A stretch of DNA of 56,589 nucleotides, from contig NZ_JAALJI010000036.1 of NCBI RefSeq assembly GCF_011064595.1, forward strand, positions 1 to 56,589, written 5' to 3'. The position numbers and the translations under genes are program-made. Numbering within the stretch: position 1 is the first letter of the stretch; each line of letters begins with the position of its first letter. Positions 15,691-24,293 of this stretch are shown here, piece by piece. Below the pieces are notes generated by a model that was given only the letters and a program-made list of their open reading frames with translations, had not been told where the DNA came from and ran no database searches. This stretch comes from Paludisphaera soli (GTDB taxonomy: Bacteria > Planctomycetota > Planctomycetia > Isosphaerales > Isosphaeraceae).

Positions 15691-16581
15691 ATGAGCCGAC
15701 GCGAGCCGAAGATCATCGACGCGAGACGACTGGCCGAGCACCCGCTCCCCGAGCATGCGGCCGAGGCCGGCAAGGGGGACCGGGGGAAGCTCTTGATCGT
15801 CGCCGGATCGGTCGGCCTCCCCGGGGCGGCGATCCTGTCGGCGCGGGCCGCGCTCCGGGTCGGCTGCGGGACGGTGCGGGCGGCCGTGCCGAGGTCGGCG
15901 GCCCTCGCAGTCGGCGCGGCGGTCCCGGAGCTGATGGTCCTGGCCCTCCCCGAGACCGACGCGGGGACGGCCGCCGGGGGCGCCCTGGCGATCCTTGAGA
16001 GCCAGGTCGAGCCCTGCGACGCCGTCGTGATCGGGCCCGGCATGGGCTCGCACGCGGAGACCCGCCGGACCGCCTCGAAGTTCCTCGAAGGCTGCCCGCT
16101 GCCGACGGTCGTCGACGCCGAGGCCCTGAACGCCTGGGGCGAGGCCGGCCGGCCCGCGGGGGCCGGGCCGCGCGTCCTCACGCCGCACGCGCTGGAGATG
16201 GCCCGGCTGATCGGCGTCGAGCCCGAGGCGGTCGAGGCCGACCGCGAGGCGCTGGCGGCCCGCCACGCCGAGGGATGGGGGTGCGTGCTGGTCCTGAAGG
16301 GCCGCGAGACGCTGGTCGCCGGCCGCGACTTCCTGGTCAACCGGGCCGGGACGCCCGGCCTGGGGACGGCCGGCAGCGGCGACGTCCTGGCGGGGGTCAT
16401 CGGCGGCCTCCTGGCCCGAGGGGCCGACCCGACGACGGCGGCCGCCTGGGGCGTCCACCTCCACGCCCTCGCCGGCGAGGCCGCCGCCCGCAAGCTCGGC
16501 GACGACGGCCTGATCGCCTCGGACGTGGTCGACCACCTCCCCGAGGCGATGCTCCGCCTGCTGGCGGCCGTCCAGGCCTGA
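15691..16581 (+). CDS. nnrD: ADP/ATP-dependent (S)-NAD(P)H-hydrate dehydratase
   Basis: This 296-residue ribokinase-fold enzyme repairs hydrated NADH and NADPH by ATP- or ADP-driven dehydration. The family motifs are present in order: GDRGKLLIVAGSVGLPGAA near the N-terminus, VIGPGMGSH in the middle, TPHALEMARLIG and the anion-hole motif GTAGSGDVLAGVIGGLLARG near residues 228-247. The ATG at 15691 has GGGAGGA 9 bases upstream. The epimerase partner domain (NnrE) is missing, so this is the stand-alone dehydratase form. It is a single gene between the divergent holin-X gene and a convergent aminotransferase. Confidence 0.92.
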   Translation: MSRREPKIIDARRLAEHPLPEHAAEAGKGDRGKLLIVAGSVGLPGAAILSARAALRVGCGTVRAAVPRSAALAVGAAVPELMVLALPETDAGTAAGGALAILESQVEPCDAVVIGPGMGSHAETRRTASKFLEGCPLPTVVDAEALNAWGEAGRPAGAGPRVLTPHALEMARLIGVEPEAVEADREALAARHAEGWGCVLVLKGRETLVAGRDFLVNRAGTPGLGTAGSGDVLAGVIGGLLARGADPTTAAAWGVHLHALAGEAAARKLGDDGLIASDVVDHLPEAMLRLLAAVQA

Positions 16582-16594
16582 GCCGGGCGGGCGG

Positions 16595-17878
16595 TCAGAC
16601 GCCGTTCGCGGCCGCGTTCTTCATCGCGTCGACGAACAGGTCCAGCTCCTGGGGGGTGGTGTAGACGTTCGCCGAGATCCGCACCCCCTCGAACTGGGCG
16701 TGCTTGGTGGGCGAGGTCACGATCCGGTGCTTGTCCCAGAGGTGGCCGAACAGCTTGCCGCAGTCGATCCCCTCGATCTGCACCAGGGCGATCCCGCACG
16801 ACCAGTCCGGGTCCAGGGGGGTCCAGAGCTTGAACTTCGGGCTGGCGTCCAGGAGGGCCCTAGCCCAGCGGTCTCGCAGGTGCCGCAGCCGCGCCGACTT
16901 CCGCTCCACGCCGATCGCGCGGTGGAAGGCGATCGCGGCGGAGACGGCGTTGTGGTTCGCGGCCGGGTGGGTGCCGATCTGCTCGTACTTGCGGACGTCC
17001 TCGTCCAGCTCGGGGTCCGCCCCCATGAGCGGCCAGATCGACTTCTGCTTGGCCTTGCGGATGTAGAGGAAGCCGGTGCCGATCGGGGCGAGCAGCCACT
17101 TGTGCAGGCTGGTGCCGAAGTAGTCGCAGTCCAGGTCGTCGCGGCGGAAGGGGAGCTGGGCGAAGGCGTGCGCGCCGTCGACGAAGACCTCGATCCCGCG
17201 CGACTTCCCCAGGGCGACGACCTCGCGGACCGGCAGGACCTGGCCGGTGAGGTTCGTGACCTGGGGGATCTCGATCACGCGGGTGCGCGGGGTGATCGCC
17301 GCCTCGATCCGGCCGAGGAAGTCGTCGGGCGAGGTGAGGGGGACGGGGAACGCGAGCTTCTTGACGACGATCCCGTCGCGGCGGGCGCGCTGGGCCCAGC
17401 TCGTCTGCATGCGGGGGTAGTTCTGGTCGGTGATGATCGCCTCGTCGCCGGGCTTCAGGTCGATCCCGAAGATCAGGGTCTCCATCGCCTCGGAGGCGTT
17501 GCGGGTGACGGCGATCTCCTCGGGGTCGCAGCCGAACTCGCGGGCGAGGTCCCGGCGCACCGACTCGACCCTCGGCTCCAGCACCCGCCACATGTGCTGC
17601 ACGGGGGACTCGTTGGTGAACCGCAGGTCGCGGATCATGGCCTCCAGGACGTGGGTCGGCGTGGGGGAGACGCCGCCGTTGTTCAGGTTGACGACGGTGC
17701 GGTCGGCGTCGAAACAGCGCTGGATCTCGCCCCAGTAGTCCTCGTCGGCGGCGAGGTCGCACGGGCGTGCGTCGCCGAGGTCCTCGGCCGCGCCGGCGGC
17801 GCGGTCCAGGGCGTCGGCGCGGAAGGCCACGGCACCGAGGGCCGAGGCCCCGGCGAGGAAGGCGCGTCGGCTCGTCAT
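16595..17878 (-). CDS. Tat-exported class V aminotransferase-like protein
   Basis: This 427-residue PLP enzyme begins with a twin-arginine leader (MTSRRAFLAGASALGAVAF), so it is probably exported. The mature part matches the class V/isopenicillin-N-epimerase-like group: TRNASEAMETLIFGI, the PLP aspartate in EVFVDGAHAFAQLPF and the Schiff-base lysine in YFGTSLHKWLLAPIGTG. The ending (GVRISANVYTTPQELDLFVDAM) fits the family end. The reaction is not determined; epimerase, transaminase or desulfurase activity are all known in this fold. A strong hairpin and a DUF1559 gene lie upstream on the same strand. Confidence 0.87.
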   Translation of the reverse strand: MTSRRAFLAGASALGAVAFRADALDRAAGAAEDLGDARPCDLAADEDYWGEIQRCFDADRTVVNLNNGGVSPTPTHVLEAMIRDLRFTNESPVQHMWRVLEPRVESVRRDLAREFGCDPEEIAVTRNASEAMETLIFGIDLKPGDEAIITDQNYPRMQTSWAQRARRDGIVVKKLAFPVPLTSPDDFLGRIEAAITPRTRVIEIPQVTNLTGQVLPVREVVALGKSRGIEVFVDGAHAFAQLPFRRDDLDCDYFGTSLHKWLLAPIGTGFLYIRKAKQKSIWPLMGADPELDEDVRKYEQIGTHPAANHNAVSAAIAFHRAIGVERKSARLRHLRDRWARALLDASPKFKLWTPLDPDWSCGIALVQIEGIDCGKLFGHLWDKHRIVTSPTKHAQFEGVRISANVYTTPQELDLFVDAMKNAAANGV

Positions 17879-17917
17879 GAGCGGGCTCCCGGTCGGGTGC
17901 GGTTCGAAAAGGAAGGG

Positions 17918-17952
17918 GACGCGCCGCGCGGGATCGGCCCGCGCGGCGCGTC
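17918..17952 (-). terminator. Strong hairpin after DUF1559 gene
   Basis: GACGCGCCGCGCGGG and CCCGCGCGGCGCGTC form a perfect 15-bp stem around a 5-base ATCGG loop. It lies 17 bases after the DUF1559 stop codon and 40 bases before the next same-strand start codon, so it should separate the two transcripts. Confidence 0.55.
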
Positions 17953-17968
17953 GTCGGGCCCGTCCGGG

Positions 17969-19063
17969 TCAGAGCTGGTCGGCGCTGATGATCTCGCCGC
18001 CGTTGCGGCTGGAGAGGGCCTGATAGATGCCCGTCTGCGTGCCCGGGGCCAGGGAGTAGGTGCCGTTGGCGTTCAGGGTGACGCCGATCGGCAGCAGGGT
18101 GGTCTGGTCGTAGGGCCAGGTGCTGATCGAGTCCTTGATGAACCGGACCGAGCCGTCGCACAGGGCGAAGTTCGCCCCGCCCGGATGCCGGCTGGAGGCC
18201 GCCGCCGTGTAGGCGTTGCCGCCGCCGGGCACCCCCAGGTCGCCCACCGTGGGGGTGGCGATCCGGTTGTACGGGTTGATCGGGAAGAAGGTGAAGAACA
18301 TGGTGTCGCTGAAGGCGCTGGAGAACCAGAGGAACCAGACGTCCTTGGCCGCCTGGGGCTGGATCCGCGAGAAGTCCCGCTCGCCGATCAGGAGGGTGTT
18401 GCTGGTGCCGTCGGTGATCGAGGAGATCCGGGTGGCGCTGCCGAAGTAGATCACGCCGTTGGCCTGGCCGGTCTTGGCGCCGTAGTCGGCGTCGACCCCC
18501 GAAGGGCCGGTGGGGTAGTTGGGGAAGACGCCGGCGTTGCCCGCGTACGAGGTGTGGTAGAGCTTCCAGGCCGGGGTGGCCGTGGCACCGCCGGGCATGC
18601 CGCTGCAGCCCCCCAGGTAGTTGCGCGGGATCGACGCCTGCACCGGCTGCGAGACCTCGCCGTCGCTGGGGCACCAGAGCATGCTCATCCCCAGGCCCAT
18701 CACCGTCGAGTTGTCCGCCTGGTAGGGGTGCAGGTTGTAGTTGAAGGCGTTGCCGACGGTCCCCTGTTCCATGTAGGGGAGCATCCCCACGAAGAAGCTG
18801 TGGGCCTGCTTCCAGCGGTTGCAGGTCAGGGGGTACATGTAGAACGCGCCGATCGGCAGGGTCTCGTTGGCGCTGACGTAGTTGTGGACCGCCAGGCCCA
18901 TCTGCTTCAGGTTGTTGGTGCACTGGGCGCGGCGGGCCGCCTCGCGCGCCGACTGCACGGCCGGCAGCAGCAGCGCGATGAGGACGGCGATGATGGCGAT
19001 GACCACCAAAAGCTCGATCAGCGTGAAGCCGCGAGCCCCACGCGGGAGAGGGTTCGAGCGCAT
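17969..19063 (-). CDS. DUF1559 pilin-like secreted protein
   Basis: This 364-residue protein has the class III pilin-type N-terminus ([20 protein letters not shown], preceded by the glycine cleaved by a prepilin peptidase), then the DUF1559 consensus ([20 protein letters not shown]). Near the C-terminus it carries the usual ending with [20 protein letters not shown]. Such proteins are expanded by dozens in planctomycetes and are thought to form surface or pilus-like structures. The frame is open 179 codons upstream, but only the ATG at 19063 gives the pilin signal. A small lipoprotein gene lies 107 bases upstream on the same strand. Its N-terminal coding region is very close at DNA level to the DUF1559 gene near 55 kb. 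Confidence 0.92.
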   Translation of the reverse strand: MRSNPLPRGARGFTLIELLVVIAIIAVLIALLLPAVQSAREAARRAQCTNNLKQMGLAVHNYVSANETLPIGAFYMYPLTCNRWKQAHSFFVGMLPYMEQGTVGNAFNYNLHPYQADNSTVMGLGMSMLWCPSDGEVSQPVQASIPRNYLGGCSGMPGGATATPAWKLYHTSYAGNAGVFPNYPTGPSGVDADYGAKTGQANGVIYFGSATRISSITDGTSNTLLIGERDFSRIQPQAAKDVWFLWFSSAFSDTMFFTFFPINPYNRIATPTVGDLGVPGGGNAYTAAASSRHPGGANFALCDGSVRFIKDSISTWPYDQTTLLPIGVTLNANGTYSLAPGTQTGIYQALSSRNGGEIISADQL

Positions 19064-19170
19064 GCAAAGGCCCTTTCGGTTCGCAGAAACGACGAAGATG
19101 CCGACGAACGACCACGGGGAACGATCGAAGTGCGGGCTTGGGCGGGGGGCGGCGCGGACGCGCGTCCGCC

Positions 19171-19371
19171 TTATCGACGGCCGCTCCGCTTGGCCTTGGG
19201 CGGGGGTTCGCCGAGCGGATGGCTGATCTTCTTGTCCATGTCCTCGCGGAAATCGGCCGGGGTCTTCCCCTCGATCTGGGGGGCCTCGGCGGTCGAGGAC
19301 GAGCAGCCCGCGAAGGCGAGGCACGCGTACGCGACCCCGCACGCCGACGCGGATCGGATCCAGTATTTCAT
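19171..19371 (-). CDS. Small lipoprotein upstream of DUF1559
   Basis: This 66-residue protein has a short leader ending in a lipobox (LAFAGC, Cys23) and a polar mature part of about 44 residues ([19 protein letters not shown]). It is the type of small lipoprotein often found beside DUF1559 genes in planctomycetes. It probably sits in a membrane facing the periplasm. The DUF1559 gene follows at 107 bases and may be cotranscribed. No function is known. Confidence 0.7.
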   Translation of the reverse strand: MKYWIRSASACGVAYACLAFAGCSSSTAEAPQIEGKTPADFREDMDKKISHPLGEPPPKAKRSGRR

Positions 19372-19694
19372 CGCGGCACGACCTCCACGGCTTCCTTACC
19401 GGCGGACTCGCATTCCGGGGCCCCGGCCTCATGAGGAGGGGGAGAAGGGCTGTCACCCGGCGATACGTCACAGCATCCCTGTCATCGTGGGCTGCGTCAA
19501 GTAGGGAGATGAGAATCTCGCAACGATCGACCGCCGTCCCGGGCGGCCCGCCGCGACGCCCCCGGGCGTCCGGCCGGGAGGGGCCGCCGGCCGTTCGCAA
19601 TCATCGGTTCATGGACGTATAGTAGAGGAAAGCCCGGGCGCGGCCCGGGCCCGCGACGCCCCCGCGGCCCGGCCCCGAGACGGTCACCGAAGAC
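19372..19694. other. Divergent intergenic region between lipoprotein and comM
   Basis: About 320 bases with no gene. Both neighbours start here and run outward, so it should hold two promoters. I could not find a clear -35/-10 pair. The composition is GC-rich with a slightly less GC-rich part near 19590-19635 (TTCATGGACGTATAGTAGAG). Confidence 0.35.
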
Positions 19695-21230
19695 ATGCTC
19701 GCCAAGCTCTTTTCCTACACGTTGATCGGGATCGACGCCGCCCCGGTGGAGGTCGAGGTCGACGTCTCGCCGGCCTCGATGCCCAAGACCGTCCTCGTCG
19801 GCCTGGCCGAGGTCGCCGTCAAGGAGAGCACCCATCGCGTCGAGCGCGCCCTGGTCAACTCCGGCTACCTGCGACCGGCCGACCGCGTGGTGATCAACCT
19901 GGCCCCGGCCGACCTGAAGAAGGACGCCGGGGGCTTCGACCTCCCGATCGCGCTGGGGATCCTGGCCGGGAGCGGGCAGATTGCGCTCGACCGGCCGGGG
20001 GACTTCGCGGTGGTCGGCGAGCTGGCCCTGACGGGCGAGACCCGGCCGATCAAGGGGGTCCTCTCGATGGTCCTGCGCGCCGCCGCCGAGGGCCGCGACG
20101 GCGTCGTCGTGCCCCGGGCCAACGCGGCCGAGGCGGCGGTCGTCGAGGGGATCGACGTCTACCCGGTGGGGAGCCTGGCCGAGGCCGTCGGCTTCCTCTC
20201 CGGCCAGCTCGACATGGACCCCGAGGCCGTCGACCTCGACGAGATCTTCTCGAAGTGCTCGCACATGGACGAGGACTTCGTCGACGTGAAGGGGCAGGAT
20301 TACGCCAAGCGCGCGCTGCTGATCGCCGCGTCCGGGAATCACAATTGCCTGATGATCGGGCCGCCGGGCTCGGGCAAGACCCTGCTCGCCAAGCGGCTGC
20401 CGACGATCCTGCCGCCGCTCACCCCGGCCGAGAGCCTGGAGACGACCCGGATCTACAGCAGCATGGGGAGGCTCGCGCCCGGCCAGGCGCTGATGGCCGT
20501 CCGGCCGTTCTGCACGCCCCACCACTCGGTGAGCGACGCCGGCCTCGTCGGCGGCGGCAACCCGCCCCAGCCGGGGCAGATCTCCATGTCGCATAAGGGC
20601 GTGCTGTTCCTCGACGAGATGCCCGAGTTCAACCGCAAGACACTGGAGGTCCTGCGCCAGCCGCTGGAGGAAGGCCGCGTCACCATCAGCCGGGCGATGA
20701 ACAGCGCCACGTTCCCGGCCGACTTCATCCTGGTCGCGGCCATGAACCCGTGCCCGTGCGGGTACCGGAGCGACCCTCGTCGGTCGTGCTCATGCTCGCC
20801 GCCGCAGGTGGAGAAGTACCTGAGCCGGATCTCCGGGCCCTTGCTCGACCGCATCGACCTGCACGTCGAGGTCCCCGCCGTCCCGTTCACCCAGCTCGCC
20901 GAGATGCCCCCCGGCGCGACCTCGGCCCAGATCCGCGAGCAGGTTTTGGAGGCCCGCGCCCGCCAGGCCAGACGGTTCGCCGGCGAGGGGACGCTGGTCA
21001 ACGGCCGCATGGCCCCGCGCCAGCTCCGCAAGCACTGCAAGCTGAAGCCCGAGGCCATGAGCATCCTCAAGGCCGCCATGGAAGAACTCGGCCTCTCCGC
21101 CCGCGCCCACGACAAGGTCCTGCGCGTCTCCCGCACCATCGCCGACCTGGAGTCCTCCGAGGACATCCAGCCCCAACACATCGCCGAGGCCGTCGGCTAC
21201 CGCTCGCTCGACCGCAGCGTCTGGATGTGA
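19695..21230 (+). CDS. comM: ComM/YifB-family Mg-chelatase-like AAA ATPase
   Basis: This 511-residue ATPase has the N-terminal Lon-protease-like domain of the YifB family (IGIDAAPVEVEVDVSPASMP), then the AAA core with Walker A GPPGSGKT (about residues 222-229) and Walker B VLFLDEMPEF. The sensor and zinc-like segment AAMNPCPCGYRSDPRRSCSC follows, and the C-terminal domain with the LSARAHDKVLRVSRTIADLE motif ends the protein. In other bacteria ComM is a hexameric helicase that helps branch migration in natural transformation. The ATG at 19695 is the natural start. A diverged copy of its last 126 bases lies at 23102-23227. Confidence 0.95.
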   Translation: MLAKLFSYTLIGIDAAPVEVEVDVSPASMPKTVLVGLAEVAVKESTHRVERALVNSGYLRPADRVVINLAPADLKKDAGGFDLPIALGILAGSGQIALDRPGDFAVVGELALTGETRPIKGVLSMVLRAAAEGRDGVVVPRANAAEAAVVEGIDVYPVGSLAEAVGFLSGQLDMDPEAVDLDEIFSKCSHMDEDFVDVKGQDYAKRALLIAASGNHNCLMIGPPGSGKTLLAKRLPTILPPLTPAESLETTRIYSSMGRLAPGQALMAVRPFCTPHHSVSDAGLVGGGNPPQPGQISMSHKGVLFLDEMPEFNRKTLEVLRQPLEEGRVTISRAMNSATFPADFILVAAMNPCPCGYRSDPRRSCSCSPPQVEKYLSRISGPLLDRIDLHVEVPAVPFTQLAEMPPGATSAQIREQVLEARARQARRFAGEGTLVNGRMAPRQLRKHCKLKPEAMSILKAAMEELGLSARAHDKVLRVSRTIADLESSEDIQPQHIAEAVGYRSLDRSVWM

Positions 21231-21289
21231 CGCCCCGGATCGACCCTCGCCACCCCCTCCCGCCGCGACGCCCACCTGGAGACGCGACC

Positions 21290-23101
21290 ATGACGACGAA
21301 CGCCTCGCCGGCCGCCGCGCTCGGCGCGCTGGCCTGCTGCCTCGCCTTCGCCGCGAGCGCCACGGCCGCGGACTTTCCGATGGCCCGGTGGGACCTCCGG
21401 TCCTCCATACAGTCCGAGGCCGTCGACGAGGCCGTGCGGCACTTCCGCGAGCGGGTCCACGCCCTGGGCGGTCCCGAATCGGCGGACGGCGGGCTGGAGG
21501 TCGTCGTCTCCGAGGACGCCGGCGACGCGGCCTTCGCCGGGCTCGCCGACTTCGAGCGCGAGGAGGGCTACCTGATCGAGGCCGACGGCCCGGGGAAGCT
21601 GTCGGTCCGGGTCGCGGGGGCGGCGGGGGCGGTCCATGCCGTCTCGAACCTGGAGACGCGGCTTCGGGCGAATTCCGAGGGGGTGCGGCTCGCGTTCCCC
21701 GAGTGGGGCGAGGGAGATGCCCGGCGGCTCGTCGAGAAGCCGGCGATCGCGACCCGGGGCGAGTACCTCAACATCGGCTACGACCTGGCCGGGATCACGC
21801 CCCACCAGTGGGACGCGGCGAGGTGGCGGTGGTACGTCGACCGCCTGGTCCTGTCGCGGCTCAATCGCTGGTACGTCTACCTCTGGATCGACTCCCAGAC
21901 GATGTTCCCCGGCTCCGAGCTGTCGAAACGGCCCGTCAACGCCCGGCTCCACGAAGGGGTCCGCGAGGCGATCCGGTACGCGCGCCGTCGGGGCCTGAAG
22001 GTGACGTTCATGGTCTCGCCGACGATGTTGCCCCGGGACCTCTGGGAGGCCCATCCGGAATGGAAGGCCGACATCAGCTACGCCCGCCACGGGTTCGCCT
22101 GCGTCTGCCCGAACGCCCCCGGCGCGTGGGAGCAGATGAAGGCCGTCTGGCGGTCCGAGTTGGAGTGGTTCCGCGAGGTTGACGCGATCCAGGTCTGGTT
22201 CTACGACCCGGGCGGCTGCTGGTGCGAGCGGTACGGCTGCAAGCCGAACCAGGTCGACAGCCTCGTCCGGCAGGTCCGGGAGTTCGGCGCGATGTATCGG
22301 GAGCTGAACCCCGACGGCGAGATCGAGTACAACCTCTGGCCGGTGAACCTCTGGGAGGCCGAGATGAAGGTGGAGGTCCGCGAGGGCCTCGCCCGGCGGC
22401 TGCAGGCCGAGTCCCCGCCGGGGGCGGCCCCGCTCACCATGATCGGCATGGTGGAGGGTTCTCCGGCCCCGGTCCCCGACCTGGAACGGAGCCTGGGGAT
22501 GCGCGGGGGGACCTTCCTGTTCGCGGCCAACCCAGAGTCCTCCTACGTCTTCCCCACGCCGCACCTGGACTACTTCCGGCGCACGGCGCAGGCCGTCCGG
22601 CGGAACGGCCTCGAAGTCGCGTTCGGCCACCGACTGGAGGCCGCCACACGCGACTCCAGCACCTTCCTGATGGGCCAGTGGTTCTGGGACCCCGACCTGT
22701 CGACCCACCGCGTCCTCCGCCGCCTGACCGACTGGCAAACCGGGGACGAGGCCGCCGGTGAGCGGCTCGCCGAGGCCGTCGTGGTCCTCGACGAGCTGAC
22801 CGCCAAGGGGATCACCGTCGAGGCCGCCCGCAAGCTCGGAGACCTCCTGGACGAGCTGCCGCCGGGCATGCCCCCCGCCTGCCGCGAGGACCTGGAATAC
22901 TGGCCCGCCGCGGCCTCCGCGCTGCGCGCGATCGGCGAATCCCTGGACGCCGAGGGCCCCGACCTCGATCCGTACGAGAAAAAGTTCGCCGAAGCCCTCT
23001 CCCGAAGCCGAGCCTTCGCGCCGCTCGTCCCCCGGGCCGGGTCGCTGTTCCGAAGCTACCGGGGCTTCCTCCGCACGGGCTGGGAGAAGGCGTGCTTCTG
23101 A
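21290..23101 (+). CDS. Secreted glycoside-hydrolase-like protein (GH20/GH67-type layout)
   Basis: This 603-residue protein has a Sec signal peptide (MTTNASPAAALGALACCLAF, then ASATAA). Residues of about 30-120 resemble the small alpha/beta domain found before the barrel in GH20 and GH67 enzymes (EGYLIEADGPGKLSVRVAGA). From about residue 140 a TIM-barrel-like part follows: GEYLNIGYDLAGI, RLNRWYVYLWIDSQ, KVTFMVSPTM, DAIQVWFYDPGGCWC, EIEYNLWPVN. The cysteines in CWCERYGC could bind a metal or form disulfides. I cannot identify the substrate or catalytic pair. It starts 59 bases after comM and is followed directly by a comM 3' remnant, which suggests it was inserted there. Confidence 0.65.
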   Translation: MTTNASPAAALGALACCLAFAASATAADFPMARWDLRSSIQSEAVDEAVRHFRERVHALGGPESADGGLEVVVSEDAGDAAFAGLADFEREEGYLIEADGPGKLSVRVAGAAGAVHAVSNLETRLRANSEGVRLAFPEWGEGDARRLVEKPAIATRGEYLNIGYDLAGITPHQWDAARWRWYVDRLVLSRLNRWYVYLWIDSQTMFPGSELSKRPVNARLHEGVREAIRYARRRGLKVTFMVSPTMLPRDLWEAHPEWKADISYARHGFACVCPNAPGAWEQMKAVWRSELEWFREVDAIQVWFYDPGGCWCERYGCKPNQVDSLVRQVREFGAMYRELNPDGEIEYNLWPVNLWEAEMKVEVREGLARRLQAESPPGAAPLTMIGMVEGSPAPVPDLERSLGMRGGTFLFAANPESSYVFPTPHLDYFRRTAQAVRRNGLEVAFGHRLEAATRDSSTFLMGQWFWDPDLSTHRVLRRLTDWQTGDEAAGERLAEAVVVLDELTAKGITVEAARKLGDLLDELPPGMPPACREDLEYWPAAASALRAIGESLDAEGPDLDPYEKKFAEALSRSRAFAPLVPRAGSLFRSYRGFLRTGWEKACF

Positions 23102-23227
23102 GCCCGCGACAAGGTCCTGCGCGTCTCGCGCACGATCGCCGCCCTGGAAGCCTCCGAGGACATCCAGCCCCAGCACATCGCCGAGGCCGTCGGCCGCCGC
23201 TCGCTCGACCGCGGCGCCTGGATGGGA
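23102..23227 (+). pseudogene. comM: Duplicated comM 3' end (remnant)
   Basis: These 126 bases match the last 126 bases of comM (21105-21230) with about 12 differences, or about 90 percent identity by direct alignment. The encoded tail (ARDKVLRVSRTIAALEASED and on) keeps about 34 of 40 residues of the ComM C-terminus. The stop codon has become GGA, and no start or upstream part is present, so it cannot be a gene. It starts right after the stop codon of the hydrolase gene. The two comM ends therefore flank the hydrolase gene as direct repeats. Confidence 0.85.
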
Positions 23228-23234
23228 CGTCCCG

Positions 23235-24293
23235 TCACTCGGCCGGGACGGCCTCGCCTCCCGAGCGCGTCCCCAGGGCTCGCCAGGCGGCCAGGTGGAT
23301 GGCGTCGCGGACGAACCGGACGCTCCCGTCCATGAAGGCGACGTTCACGCCCCCGGAGTGCAGGCTCGTGGCCGACATCACCCCCTCGCGGAGCGATCGT
23401 CCGTGGAGGGTGTCCGGGGTGAGTTCCAGGACGCAGTCGGGGACCGCGCCGTTGGGCGTCGCGCAGTGGTTGTACAGGGTGAACGCGTAGCCCGTGTAGA
23501 ACCAGGTCTCGCCCCCCCGGGAATCGGCGATCGCTTCGGGCTCGCGGAGCCCGGAGCAGAGGGCGACGGCCTGGTCCGCCGATCGATTCGAACCGAACCC
23601 CGGACCCGGCGGCCCCAGGTAGTCCCCCCCGCGACGGAACGGCCCCCGGGTCCAGTCCCCCTGGAGCCGCTCCGAGACGCCGATCGTGTTGGAGAGCCCG
23701 TCGGCGAAGTCGGCAGGGCGGTACGTCTTCGAGCCCGAGAAGGCCCCGGAATCCCACGCCGAGTCCACGGGGTCCGGCCCGCCCATCGCCGTCGGGCCGA
23801 CGCTGAACCGGTAGCCGTTCCGCCCGTAGCCCGGGACCGTGGCGCGGGCGTCGTCCGGGCAGAGGAAGGCCGCCACCGTCGTCGTCATCGCCGTGAAATT
23901 GAGGTCGAGGTCGATCGGGGAGGGCCGCGACCGGTCGAAGTTCACGGAGTGGTAGAGCGGCGCCTGGCCCAGGTGGGGGAGCAACCGCGTCGAGGCGCTG
24001 ACGAGGTGGGAGTAGGCTTCTCCCCCAGCGCCGTTGGGCCGGCCCAGCATGATCGGCGGGAACGATCCGGCGGCCTGCAGGTAATTGTGCATCGCCAAAC
24101 TGATCTGCACCAGGTGGGTCAAGCAGCCCGCCCGCCTCGCCCTGGCGCGCACGGATTGGGCCCCCGCGATCGCGAGCGCCGCCAGGACGCCGACGAGGAA
24201 GACGGCGACCAGCAGCTCGATGAGGGTGAAGCCCCGAAGCGGTCGCCCGCCTTCGTTCCCGCTCGTCCGTCGCATCGCGTCTTCCTTCCTCAT
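23235..24293 (-). CDS. DUF1559-like secreted protein, diverged
   Basis: This 352-residue protein carries a pilin-like leader ([20 protein letters not shown]) and a DUF1559-type layout, with SLHSGGVNVAFMDGSVRFVR near the end. It lacks the standard [18 protein letters not shown] block and has RARARRAGCLTHLVQISLAM instead, so it is a distant member. Two starts are possible, 24293 and 24275. The first overlaps the upstream stop codon by 4 bases (ATGA), which points to translational coupling with the secreted protein gene 24290-25462. It is probably a surface protein. Confidence 0.85.
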   Translation of the reverse strand: MRKEDAMRRTSGNEGGRPLRGFTLIELLVAVFLVGVLAALAIAGAQSVRARARRAGCLTHLVQISLAMHNYLQAAGSFPPIMLGRPNGAGGEAYSHLVSASTRLLPHLGQAPLYHSVNFDRSRPSPIDLDLNFTAMTTTVAAFLCPDDARATVPGYGRNGYRFSVGPTAMGGPDPVDSAWDSGAFSGSKTYRPADFADGLSNTIGVSERLQGDWTRGPFRRGGDYLGPPGPGFGSNRSADQAVALCSGLREPEAIADSRGGETWFYTGYAFTLYNHCATPNGAVPDCVLELTPDTLHGRSLREGVMSATSLHSGGVNVAFMDGSVRFVRDAIHLAAWRALGTRSGGEAVPAE

